Positions 1-6,459 of a stretch of DNA of 20,602 nt are shown in pieces. This stretch comes from an uncultured Collinsella sp. (GTDB lineage: Bacteria > Actinomycetota > Coriobacteriia > Coriobacteriales > Coriobacteriaceae), in NCBI GenBank assembly GCA_902496775.1, contig CABVCF010000034.1, forward strand, positions 1 to 20,602, given 5' to 3'. The position numbers and the translations under genes are program-made. Numbering within the stretch: position 1 is the stretch's first letter; each line of letters begins with the position of its first letter. The notes under the pieces are model-generated. The model saw only the letters and a program-made list of their open reading frames with translations, was not told where the DNA came from and did not search any database.

Positions 1-66
1 TAAGTGGCCTTCTTTGCGTGCGGAACTCGCGATAAACCTTATATCCGGCCCCTCCGGTCGAGGACC
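1..66 (-). repeat. Long-hairpin repeat, copy A (cut by window edge)
   Basis: The window opens inside this element. The segment GTGCGGAACTCGCGATAAAC at 18-37 is shared with copy C (5056-5075), and its reverse complement lies in copy B (239-258). The TAAGTGGCC at the left edge matches the inner stem-loop of copy C. After the shared AAACCT comes a C-rich arm (about 40-66) whose pairing partner would lie left of the window. The orientation is that of copy C, taking copy B as the plus-strand form. The right limit is a guess because the partner arm is not visible. Confidence 0.6.
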
Positions 67-209
67 TTTCTGTATCGATATAGCTTCCGAGCTGGTTTGG
101 CGTCGACAACGTCCAGCAAGGTTAACAAGCCAGCGTCGAATTTCCAGCGTTCTTTAGCTGAAAGAAAAAGTTGGTGTGCGGAGCTTTGCTCCGCATTTGG
201 GATGGGAGC
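67..209. other. Intergenic spacer between hairpin copies A and B
   Basis: No convincing gene is seen here. The only structure is a perfect 8-bp hairpin with a 3-base loop, TGCGGAGC/GCTCCGCA at 177-184 and 188-195. It is followed by three Ts and then Gs, so it is at best a weak terminator. Open frames crossing this stretch are short, overlap the repeats and have no ribosome binding site. Confidence 0.5.
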
Positions 210-341
210 CCCTCGGGAGCGGGCGGGCGTATACAAGGTTTATCGCGAGTTCCGCACGAGCCGGAGAGCACTTAATGTGCTCTCCGTGCGAGCAGGACTG
301 TAGAGCAGGAAACCTTGTATACGCCCGCCCGCTCCCGAGGG
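210..341 (+). repeat. Long-hairpin repeat, copy B (complete)
   Basis: The outer arms 210-240 and 311-341 are perfect reverse complements over 31 bp. Inside lie a left core (ATCGCGAGTTCCGCACG, 242-258), an inner stem of 9 bp (263-271 with 277-285) around the loop TTAAT, and a right core (GTGCGAGCAGGACTGTAG, then AGCAGGAAACC). The left and right cores match the reverse complement of copy C nearly base for base. The outer and inner stems differ in sequence yet remain paired. No T-run follows either end, so it is not a textbook terminator. It lies 100 bp upstream of the cstA promoter. Confidence 0.85.
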
Positions 342-440
342 ACATCTCTCATGCAAAAACTGTCGCTGGGTAAAGTCCGAGGTCAGTGGCGTTTTATACC
401 GAAAAATCCAAAAAAGTTGAAAATTCATTACAAATTTGCG

Positions 441-469
441 TTGACTTTAGGTAACTAAAGTTTCATACT
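441..469 (+). promoter_or_regulatory. Predicted promoter of cstA with inverted repeat in the spacer
   Basis: TTGACT at 441-446 and CATACT at 464-469, 17 bp apart, resemble sigma-70 type -35 and -10 boxes. The inverted repeat ACTTTAG-GTAA-CTAAAGT (444-461) lies between them, overlapping the end of the -35 box, where a bound repressor would block polymerase. The regulator is not known. The transcript would have an untranslated leader of about 235 bases. Confidence 0.55.
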
Positions 470-540
470 CCTTTTCAACCACTGGGGGATGTGAACACGC
501 ACGGATCGTTCGCATCATGATTGAAGAGGATTTCTTAGAC

Positions 541-585
541 ATGTTCACGCATCAGCTAAACATTATCAGCGTAGTAATTATCTGA
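541..585 (+). CDS. Candidate leader peptide, 14 codons, Ile/Val-rich
   Basis: An ATG preceded by GAAGAGGA (523-530, spacing 10) opens a short frame encoding MFTHQLNIISVVII and ending in TGA. Codons 8-14 are Ile-Ile-Ser-Val-Val-Ile-Ile and use ATT and GTA, which are uncommon in the GC-rich neighbouring genes. Arms CGCATCAG (548-555) and CTGATGCG (582-589) pair perfectly, so the Ile/Val run sits in a loop. A terminator-like hairpin follows before cstA. This resembles amino-acid attenuator leaders such as ilv leaders. A chance frame of this length cannot be excluded. Confidence 0.5.
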   Translation: MFTHQLNIISVVII

Positions 586-675
586 TGCGGGTTAGCACAT
601 ACAGCTAGCCCGTACGATAACGGGCGGCTGATGAAGATGAGGGCCGTCGAGCGCAACCGACGGCCCTCATTTTTT
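548..675 (+). promoter_or_regulatory. Candidate attenuator leader of cstA with overlapping hairpins
   Basis: Successive pairings are CGCATCAG/CTGATGCG (548-555, 582-589), GGGTTAGC/GCTAGCCC (589-596, 604-611, one G-T pair) and GCCCGT/ACGGGC (608-613, 620-625). The second and third overlap and cannot form together, which is the usual layout of an RNA switch. A strong terminator follows. An explicit antiterminator pairing with the terminator's 5' arm was not found beyond a weak GCGGC/GCCG match, so the mechanism is inferred. Confidence 0.45.
637..675 (+). terminator. Intrinsic terminator in the cstA leader
   Basis: A perfect 13-bp stem (637-649 with 658-670) with an 8-base loop is followed by a run of Ts (670-675). 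It lies between the predicted promoter and the cstA ribosome binding site, so every cstA transcript from that promoter must read through it. This supports attenuation. Confidence 0.8.
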
Positions 676-710
676 ATGTCTAGGAAGTTCTTTTTAGAGG
701 AGGAAATGTA

Positions 711-2600
711 ATGAACGGAGTTTTGCTCATGGTTGTGGCCGCGGCGGTGCTCGCCTGCGGCTATCTGGGCTACGGCCGCTGGCTGGCCAACAAGTGGGGC
801 GTTGACAAAGAGGCCCTCACGCCGGCCAAGCGCATGAAGGACGGCAAGAGCTTCTCGCCCGTCTCCGCCTTCACCGCGTTCTCGCACCAGTTCAGCTCGA
901 TCTGCGGTGCTGGCCCTGTCACGGGTACGATCGTCGCCATGGCCTTTGGCTGGCTGCCCGTCGTGCTCTGGGTCCTCGTCGGCGGCATCTTCTTTGGCGC
1001 CGTCCACGACTTTGGTGCCCTGTACGCTTCGATGAAGAACAACGGCAAGTCGCTCGCTCAGCTCATCGAGAAGTACATCGGCAAGACCGGCCGTCGCCTG
1101 TTCCTGCTGTTCTGCTGGCTGTTCTGCATCATCGTCATCGCCGCTTTCACCGACATGGTCTGCAAGACGTTCATGTTCACCCCGGCCGTTGACGCTTCTG
1201 GTGCTGCTACCGGTGCCATCGACTTCACCAAGTCCTATGCCGCCGGCTGCGCTGGTACCATTTCCATCCTGTTCACCTTCGTCGCTATCGCCTTTGGTTG
1301 GGCCCAGAAGAAGTTCAACCTCACCGGCGCTGCCGAGTTCGTCACTGGCGTTGTCCTCATGGTTCTCATGTTCGCCGTCGGCATGCAGTTCCCGGTCTAC
1401 CTGGATAAGTTCCAGTGGTTCGCCGTCGTCATGGTCTACCTGGTCTTCGCTGGCGCTATGCCCATCCAGATGCTCAAGACCCCGCGTGACTACCTCACTT
1501 CCATCATGATGATCGTCATGATCGTCTGCGCTGTCCTCGGCATCGTCGTCCTGGGCGTCAACGGTCAGGCCACTATCACCGCTCCGGTCTTCACCGGCTT
1601 CTCCACTGCCTCCGGCATGATGTTCCCGGTCCTGTTCGTCTCCGTCGCTTGCGGTGCTCTCTCCGGTTTCCACAGCCTCGTTTCTTCCGGCACCTCTTCC
1701 AAGCAGGTCGAGAAGGAGCAGGACGCCGTCAAGGTCGGTTACGGCGCAATGATCGTCGAGTCCTTCGTCGGCATCCTTGCCATCATCGTTGCCGGCATCA
1801 TGTTCTCCGATATGAACACCGCCGGTACCGGCGCCCTCAACGCCGGTGTCGCTTCCACCCCGTTCCAGATCTTCGCCGCTGGCATCTCCCGCGGTATGCA
1901 GGCCTTCGGTGTTGACGGCACGCTCGCTACCGTCTTCATGACCATGAACGTCTCCGCTCTGGCCCTGACCTCGCTCGACGCTGTCGCCCGCATCGCCCGC
2001 ACCTCGTTCTCCGAGTTCTTTGCCCAGACCAACGACGCCCTGGCCATCGAGTCCAAGGCCGGCTACATGAAGGTCCTCGGCAACCCCTGGTTCGCCACAG
2101 TCGTCACCCTGCTTCCCGGTCTCGCCCTCGCTTTTGGTGGCTATGCCAACATCTGGCCGCTCTTTGGTGCTTCCAACCAGCTGCTCGGCGGCATGACCAT
2201 GATCACCCTCGCCGTGTTCTGCAAGTGCACCGGCCGCAAGGGCTGGATGCTCTACGTGCCCGTCGTCTTCCTGCTCTGCTGCACCTTTACCTCGCTGGTC
2301 CAGAGCGCCATGGGCTGCATGACCGCCGTCCAGGCCTACGGCTTCTTCGGCACCATCCCGGCTACCGCCACCACGGCCGCCGTCTCCGTCGCCGCCACCA
2401 AGGGCCTGCAGCTCGTCTTTGCCGTCCTGCTGATGGTCCTGGGCCTCATCGTCGCCGTCAACTGCCTCAAGGAGTTCTTCGGCAAGGAGGCTGGCTCCAT
2501 GCCTGATGAGGAGCCCGAGTGGTCCGAGATGGGCAAGGCCGAGTACGGTCGCGCCGCTGCCGCTGAGGCTCCTGCCGACGCCGAGGCCGCCAAGGCCTAG
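711..2600 (+). CDS. cstA: CstA-family carbon starvation transporter
   Basis: This 629-residue inner-membrane protein is almost entirely made of hydrophobic helices. CstA family members import peptides or pyruvate. Family hallmarks visible are the N-terminal AKRMKDGKSFSPVSAF region, AFSHQFSSICGAGPVTG near residue 55, GAVHDFGALYASMKN near residue 100, and ACGALSGFHSLVSSGT near residue 315. The C-terminal 30 residues are soluble and rich in Ala and Glu. The ATG follows a strong AGAGGAGG ribosome binding site (697-704). The gene stands alone, with a terminator downstream, and is preceded by the candidate attenuator leader. The Ile/Val-rich leader peptide would suit a carrier of peptides or amino acids, but substrate cannot be read from the sequence. 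Confidence 0.93.
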   Translation: MNGVLLMVVAAAVLACGYLGYGRWLANKWGVDKEALTPAKRMKDGKSFSPVSAFTAFSHQFSSICGAGPVTGTIVAMAFGWLPVVLWVLVGGIFFGAVHDFGALYASMKNNGKSLAQLIEKYIGKTGRRLFLLFCWLFCIIVIAAFTDMVCKTFMFTPAVDASGAATGAIDFTKSYAAGCAGTISILFTFVAIAFGWAQKKFNLTGAAEFVTGVVLMVLMFAVGMQFPVYLDKFQWFAVVMVYLVFAGAMPIQMLKTPRDYLTSIMMIVMIVCAVLGIVVLGVNGQATITAPVFTGFSTASGMMFPVLFVSVACGALSGFHSLVSSGTSSKQVEKEQDAVKVGYGAMIVESFVGILAIIVAGIMFSDMNTAGTGALNAGVASTPFQIFAAGISRGMQAFGVDGTLATVFMTMNVSALALTSLDAVARIARTSFSEFFAQTNDALAIESKAGYMKVLGNPWFATVVTLLPGLALAFGGYANIWPLFGASNQLLGGMTMITLAVFCKCTGRKGWMLYVPVVFLLCCTFTSLVQSAMGCMTAVQAYGFFGTIPATATTAAVSVAATKGLQLVFAVLLMVLGLIVAVNCLKEFFGKEAGSMPDEEPEWSEMGKAEYGRAAAAEAPADAEAAKA

Positions 2601-2641
2601 TCGACCTGACGAGTTGAACGTCACATCTATATGACTCGGAA

Positions 2642-2678
2642 AGACCGGGTCCGCGACTTTGCGGGCTCGGTCCTTTTT
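2642..2678 (+). terminator. Intrinsic terminator of cstA
   Basis: GACCGGGTCCGC (2643-2654) pairs with GCGGGCTCGGTC (2661-2672) around the loop GACTTT with one mismatch, followed by CTTTTTT. It lies 42 bases after the cstA stop codon. Confidence 0.85.
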
Positions 2679-2784
2679 TCATGCAAAAGCGGGTGGCGCT
2701 CGAGTGTTCTCGCAGATGTTTTGCGTGGATAAGGGCGCGCGTTGTACCATATAGACGTATATGTGTACATATGAAAGGGGCCCC

Positions 2785-4959
2785 GTGGCCAAGACGGTAT
2801 ATTCCGATAACCAAAATAATGTCGATGCCCTGGCTGAACGTCTGAGCAGCCAGACGTCGCTTTCTGCTGAGCGTGCCAAGCTGGTTGCCTACGACCTGCT
2901 TTGCCGCAAGGCGCTCAAGATTAAGTCGAGTGCGCTGGCGCAAATTTTCCGCTCCGTCGATAAGGAATGTGACACCAAGGCGATGCGCGATGAGCTTATC
3001 GCGGCAAAGATCGTGACCAAGATCGAGGGTAGCGGCATTAACGGGCGCCCGGCGTTCTATACCATCAATGCCGAGATCCGCGATGTCCAGGAGCAGCCTG
3101 CCGAGTCCGTCGAAGATTTTGTCGTCGAGGATTCCGCTGACGTGCCTGCTGTGGAAGAAGCTGCTCCGCGTGAGCATGTCGATACCGATGAGTTGCTCGA
3201 TGAGAACGTCGTGCGTGCCTTTACGGCCAAGGCAGGACGCGGCGGTTTTGGCGGGGGTGGCAAGCGCGATGCGCAGCGCCGCGCCCAGCAGGAGCGCTTC
3301 CGTCGCGCCGTTGCTCGAAAGGGTGAGACGGATGCTGAGGCTGTTGAGACCGAGGTTGCTGTCGAGTCGCAGAAGCCCGCGAGGGAGCAAAAGCCCGTGG
3401 AGGCCCAAGAGCCCAAGCGTCGTCGCGGTGCTCACTTTAAGACTGCACAGCGGGATACCGCGCGTGAGGTTGAAGAGTCTTCTGAGGTTGCAGACGATGT
3501 TGAGGAGTCTGCCAAGAAGGCTCCGGGTTCGTGTCGTCCCGGCCGCGGTTTTGCGGGACGTGCGTATCCCGTAAAGCGTCAGGAGAAGGGCGAGTCGGTT
3601 TCGACCACCCAGGACGAGAAGGCCGTTGAGCCGGTGGCTCGCGAGCAAAAGCCTGTTGAGCCGCAGCTTGAGGTTGATGCCGAGGCCAAGGGCCAGCAGC
3701 CTACTGATGAGCAGACGGAGCAGGGCGCGTCGAGCAAGCCTCGCCGCCGTCGCCATCGTGGGGGCCGCAGTCCCCATGCCGAGACTGCAACCGAGAAGAC
3801 CACGCCGCAGAACGAGGATGCGAAGGCCGAGGTTTCTTCGGGGCAGCCTAAGCGCCAGTCAGCGAAGGAGAGCAAGTCCGATCGTCCGCAGAAGCAGGCG
3901 TCTATGCCGAAGCGCGAGCGCAATTCCCAAGGCGATTCTAAGCGCAAGTCTCAGAAGAAGCCGGAGTCTGCTGCAGTAGATACTGCTGCCCAGCAGCCCG
4001 AGTCGGCCGCCCACGGCGAGGTCTCGGCGTTTGCCCTTGCCTGCGTTTTAGGCAGGCAGCTGCTCAAGGTTGTCCCCACGCCTATGGCGCTCTCCAAGAT
4101 CAAGGAGCAGCAGACACAGATCGTAAAGGTCGAGGGCAAGGACGGCAAAAAGGCTCCGCAGCGCACTCAGCACAACGAGATGTCCAACCGCAAGATTGCC
4201 GAGGAAATCGCAATCATCCAGGCTTGGATCGAGCAGAACCGAGGTGCCGATACGCCGGTTGCCTCGCGCCGTCAGCGTGCCTACCAGATCTTTAACGACG
4301 AGAAGGCTTTTGACGGCAAGCACGGTGAGCGCCTGATCAGGCGTATGACCGAAAAGGGCATCAGCATGCAGGCGATCAAGGTCGCCCCCAATCGCCCCGT
4401 GCATTTTACGGGCTTCTTTACGCTGGGCGCCGACAAGCCGTTCATTATGGTCGAGAACCTGGACACCTACGACGAGATCGTCAAGCTGCTGCGTGGCCGC
4501 AAGCACGCCAAGCTCTTTGGCATCAAGGTGGGCGGCGTGATTTTTGGCGGCGGATGCAAGGCGAGCGTCTCGCATGCCCTGGACGATTATCTGGCCGAGA
4601 TTGGCTATCGCTTTAACTACGTCTACTACGTAGGCGATATCGATCGCGAGGGCGCGCGCATTGTCGAGCAGACTCGCAATGCCAATGTGGTTGAGATTCG
4701 CCTGCATGCCGGCATGTACCGCGCCATGCTCGCCGAGCATAAGCGTCGCGTGAAGGCCGGCGGCGAGTGCGAGCCCGCGGCTGCCAACCAGGGCGTGCCG
4801 CAGAACCTGGCGGCGACGATCAAGGATCTGCCCATGGTCACGCGCGTGCAGTTCCGCAACGTGCTGCGTGAAGGCGGGCGCATTCCGCAGGAGATCCTGA
4901 TGACCGCAGACTATCGGGATGGCGACTCGGGAAGCTTCGACCGCATGCTGAATAACTAA
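2785..4959 (+). CDS. JetD/DUF2220-like TOPRIM protein with long charged linker
   Basis: The start is taken as the GTG at 2785 behind AAAGGGG (2774-2780). An in-frame ATG at 2761 has no ribosome binding site. The 724-residue product has three parts. Residues 1-105 are a folded, helical, possibly winged-helix region. Residues about 105-415 are low complexity, rich in Glu, Lys, Arg, Ala and Gln, and likely disordered. Residues about 440-724 look like a TOPRIM domain of the JetD C-terminal (DUF2220) type: IMVENLDTYDEI with Glu557, GGVIFGGG at 583-590, and YYVGDIDREGARI with Asp618 and Asp620. TOPRIM acidic residues bind metal in nucleases, topoisomerases and primases. JetD is the nuclease of the Wadjet anti-plasmid system, but no JetA, JetB or JetC gene is adjacent, so the role is unknown. 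A weak promoter (TTGCGT, 18 bp, TACCAT at 2721-2750) and a palindrome ATATGTGTACATAT (2759-2772) lie upstream. Confidence 0.75.
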   Translation: MAKTVYSDNQNNVDALAERLSSQTSLSAERAKLVAYDLLCRKALKIKSSALAQIFRSVDKECDTKAMRDELIAAKIVTKIEGSGINGRPAFYTINAEIRDVQEQPAESVEDFVVEDSADVPAVEEAAPREHVDTDELLDENVVRAFTAKAGRGGFGGGGKRDAQRRAQQERFRRAVARKGETDAEAVETEVAVESQKPAREQKPVEAQEPKRRRGAHFKTAQRDTAREVEESSEVADDVEESAKKAPGSCRPGRGFAGRAYPVKRQEKGESVSTTQDEKAVEPVAREQKPVEPQLEVDAEAKGQQPTDEQTEQGASSKPRRRRHRGGRSPHAETATEKTTPQNEDAKAEVSSGQPKRQSAKESKSDRPQKQASMPKRERNSQGDSKRKSQKKPESAAVDTAAQQPESAAHGEVSAFALACVLGRQLLKVVPTPMALSKIKEQQTQIVKVEGKDGKKAPQRTQHNEMSNRKIAEEIAIIQAWIEQNRGADTPVASRRQRAYQIFNDEKAFDGKHGERLIRRMTEKGISMQAIKVAPNRPVHFTGFFTLGADKPFIMVENLDTYDEIVKLLRGRKHAKLFGIKVGGVIFGGGCKASVSHALDDYLAEIGYRFNYVYYVGDIDREGARIVEQTRNANVVEIRLHAGMYRAMLAEHKRRVKAGGECEPAAANQGVPQNLAATIKDLPMVTRVQFRNVLREGGRIPQEILMTADYRDGDSGSFDRMLNN

Positions 4960-4967
4960 ATTCCGCC

Positions 4968-5104
4968 GGCCCCGGGAGAGCGGGGACACCGGCTTAGGTT
5001 TCCTGCTCTACAGTTCTGCTCACGACGGAGGCCACATTAAGTGGCCTCCTGTTCGTGCGGAACTCGCGATAAACCTAAGCCGGTGTCCCCGCTCTCCCGG
5101 GGCC
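4968..5104 (-). repeat. Long-hairpin repeat, copy C (complete)
   Basis: The outer arms 4968-5001 and 5071-5104 are perfect reverse complements over 34 bp. The inner stem is 9 bp (5027-5035 with 5041-5049) around ATTAA, the reverse complement of the TTAAT loop in copy B. Read on the minus strand, the flanking cores match those of copy B with few changes. It starts 8 bases after the stop codon of the TOPRIM gene. It may stop transcription in either direction, although no T-run is present. Confidence 0.87.
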
Positions 5105-5122
5105 TGTGGTTACCTGGTTGTT

Positions 5123-5255
5123 GCATGCGGCTCGCTTTTCGGAACTGGGCTGATATTTTCTTGATGTTAGGCGCTCTTGGTCCTAATGGGCTTGGGGCGC
5201 CTTCGCGTTTCCTCAGCTCCGCACCCTTGCGGGTTCGAATCCCTCCGCATGCCCA
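5123..5255 (+). other. tRNA 3'-end-like fragment with distant pairing partner
   Basis: GCGGGTTCGAATCCCTC (5229-5245) has the form of a tRNA T-arm. It is followed by CGCATGC and CCA at 5253-5255. The matching 5' acceptor-like GCATGCGG lies at 5123-5130, about 115 bases upstream, too far for any normal tRNA. No convincing anticodon arm is seen in between, only a GGCGC/GCGCC hairpin (5171-5202). It could be a decayed tRNA gene or an integration scar. It is not called as a working tRNA. Confidence 0.3.
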
Positions 5256-5261
5256 CAAGAA

Positions 5262-5298
5262 AGCGCCCTGGGCCGTTATGGGCTCAGGGCGCTCAATT
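5262..5298. terminator. Bidirectional terminator between tRNA-like fragment and tRNA-Gln
   Basis: AGCGCCCTG pairs with CAGGGCGCT across about 14 bases. CAATTTT follows on the plus strand and TTCTT on the minus strand. On the minus strand it lies just after tRNA-Gln, whose transcript it probably ends. Confidence 0.65.
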
Positions 5299-5302
5299 TT
5301 AA

Positions 5303-5377
5303 TGGCTGGGACGGAGGGATTCGAACCCCCAACAGCCGGCACCAAAAACCGGAGTTCTACCGTTGAACTACGTCCCA
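5303..5377 (-). tRNA. tRNA-Gln (anticodon TTG)
   Basis: On the minus strand the gene begins TGGGACG and ends CGTCCCA, then G and an encoded CCA, giving a 7-bp acceptor stem. The T-arm contains GGTTCGAATCC. The anticodon stem CCGGT/GCCGG closes the 7-base loop TTTTGGT, so the anticodon is TTG, reading CAA and, by wobble, CAG glutamine codons. Total length is 75 bases with CCA. It lies 38 bases downstream of the peptidoglycan-binding gene on the same strand and may share its transcript. Confidence 0.95.
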
Positions 5378-5415
5378 ATGTGTGGTGTTGCCCAAAAGCA
5401 ACTCGTTTAGTTTAC

Positions 5416-6321
5416 CTAATCTGCGAGGGCATCGCAAACGCCATCGAGCAGGCGTACGGCGAGTGTCTGCGCGTCGCTGGCCGTGAAGGTGCCGTTGTAG
5501 CGCGTCATGCCCGTGAGCTCAATGCGAATGCGAGCCGGCTTCTGCTGCGCGGCGACATTGGCAGTGCGGATGCGCTGGGCCAGGTTGTGGCACTCGGCGA
5601 GGGCAATCGTGGCGCGCGGTGCGGCGTCGGCGGGCAGCCCGTCGCTTGCGATCTCGAGCACCAGGTCAACGTCGGTTGGGACCTCGGAGTCGCAGAGCAT
5701 CATGCCGCTGTTGTCGGTCGTTGCCGTGGCGATATTCCACATGCGCGACGCAACGCTGCGTGCGATGGGGTCCTCGCCGATAACGGCAATCTGGAAGCGC
5801 TCGAGCACGTTGGCGGCGCGAGCAAAACCGATGCGGGACTCGGCTTCGGTGACCGAGGGCTTGCCCTCCCACACATGGTGCAGGCGGTTGATGTAGGCGT
5901 AGGTGTCCTGGAAGGCCATGCCGTCGGCAAACAGGCCGACATTTTCCTGGAACTGCTGCAGGGCGGCCTCGGTATGCGGACCAAAGTAGCCGTCGTCTTC
6001 GCCACAGGCAAAGCCCAAAACGTTGAGAGCGCGCTGCAGGGCCTGCACATCGGCGCCATGGAAATTGGGCATGCGCAGATAGAGGGTGCGGTCGCCCAGC
6101 TTATACGAAGCGTCTACAAGGGCGCTCCAACAGGGGATATCGACGGCATGACCGGCAGCAAGGCCGCTGTCGAGCCTGAAGGTGCTGACGGCCTGCTCAG
6201 TGGTGGCTCCAAAGTACTTGTCGGTGACTTCGGCGGCATCAATCGTGTAGCCGAGCTGCAGGAGACGAGACTGCACGTCCTCGACGGCTGCTCCTTGCAT
6301 GCCCGTTGTAATAGGTTCCAT
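5416..6321 (-). CDS. Double peptidoglycan-binding protein with amidase-like remnant
   Basis: The 301-residue protein has two PG_binding_1-type repeats, at about residues 5-66 and 77-140. Both show the LQxxLxxLGY/F and YFGxxTxxAxxxFQ pattern. The C-terminal part (about 160-301) resembles an Amidase_3 fold in layout. In particular, TIALAECHNLAQRIRTANV recalls the arginine-rich helix of amidases. The usual zinc-binding His and Glu and the GHGG motif are not visible, so it is probably not an active hydrolase. No signal peptide or membrane segment is seen. This recalls actinobacterial two-PG-domain amidase-fold proteins such as CwlM, some of which act as cytoplasmic regulators of wall synthesis. 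The ATG follows AAAGGGG at a spacing of 7. Confidence 0.75.
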   Translation of the reverse strand: MEPITTGMQGAAVEDVQSRLLQLGYTIDAAEVTDKYFGATTEQAVSTFRLDSGLAAGHAVDIPCWSALVDASYKLGDRTLYLRMPNFHGADVQALQRALNVLGFACGEDDGYFGPHTEAALQQFQENVGLFADGMAFQDTYAYINRLHHVWEGKPSVTEAESRIGFARAANVLERFQIAVIGEDPIARSVASRMWNIATATTDNSGMMLCDSEVPTDVDLVLEIASDGLPADAAPRATIALAECHNLAQRIRTANVAAQQKPARIRIELTGMTRYNGTFTASDAQTLAVRLLDGVCDALAD

Positions 6322-6459
6322 GAACGAACCCCTTTCGGCGTACCATTCGTACTATTTGAGCGTCTGTCGGATAGACAACGCAAAGGGATGCATAAACATG
6401 CACTCAACAGTGTAGCAAGTTGTGCCTAAATACGCTGCTGACAGGTTTTATAACCCCCG

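Noticed and set aside
177..199. Intrinsic terminator
   Set aside because: The 8-bp hairpin is perfect but is followed by only three Ts and then Gs.
552..2624. A 690-codon open frame antisense to cstA
   Set aside because: Its translation is low-complexity Gly/Asp/Glu/His repetition produced by the codon bias of cstA. CstA family motifs are clear on the plus strand and the antisense frame has no ribosome binding site.
2467..3777. A 436-codon open frame on the minus strand
   Set aside because: It spans the cstA terminator and the antisense of the TOPRIM gene, is Leu/Arg/Ala-rich shadow coding, and has no start signal.
2785..4959. A complete Wadjet (JetABCD) defence system
   Set aside because: Only a JetD-like TOPRIM domain is present. 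The neighbours are cstA and tRNA-Gln, with no condensin-like genes.
5123..5255. A functional tRNA on the plus strand
   Set aside because: The acceptor halves are too far apart, there is no credible anticodon arm, and the T-stem has a mismatch.
5041..6429. A 462-codon plus-strand open frame
   Set aside because: It runs through the long-hairpin repeat, tRNA-Gln on the opposite strand and the antisense of the peptidoglycan-binding gene, and resembles no protein family.
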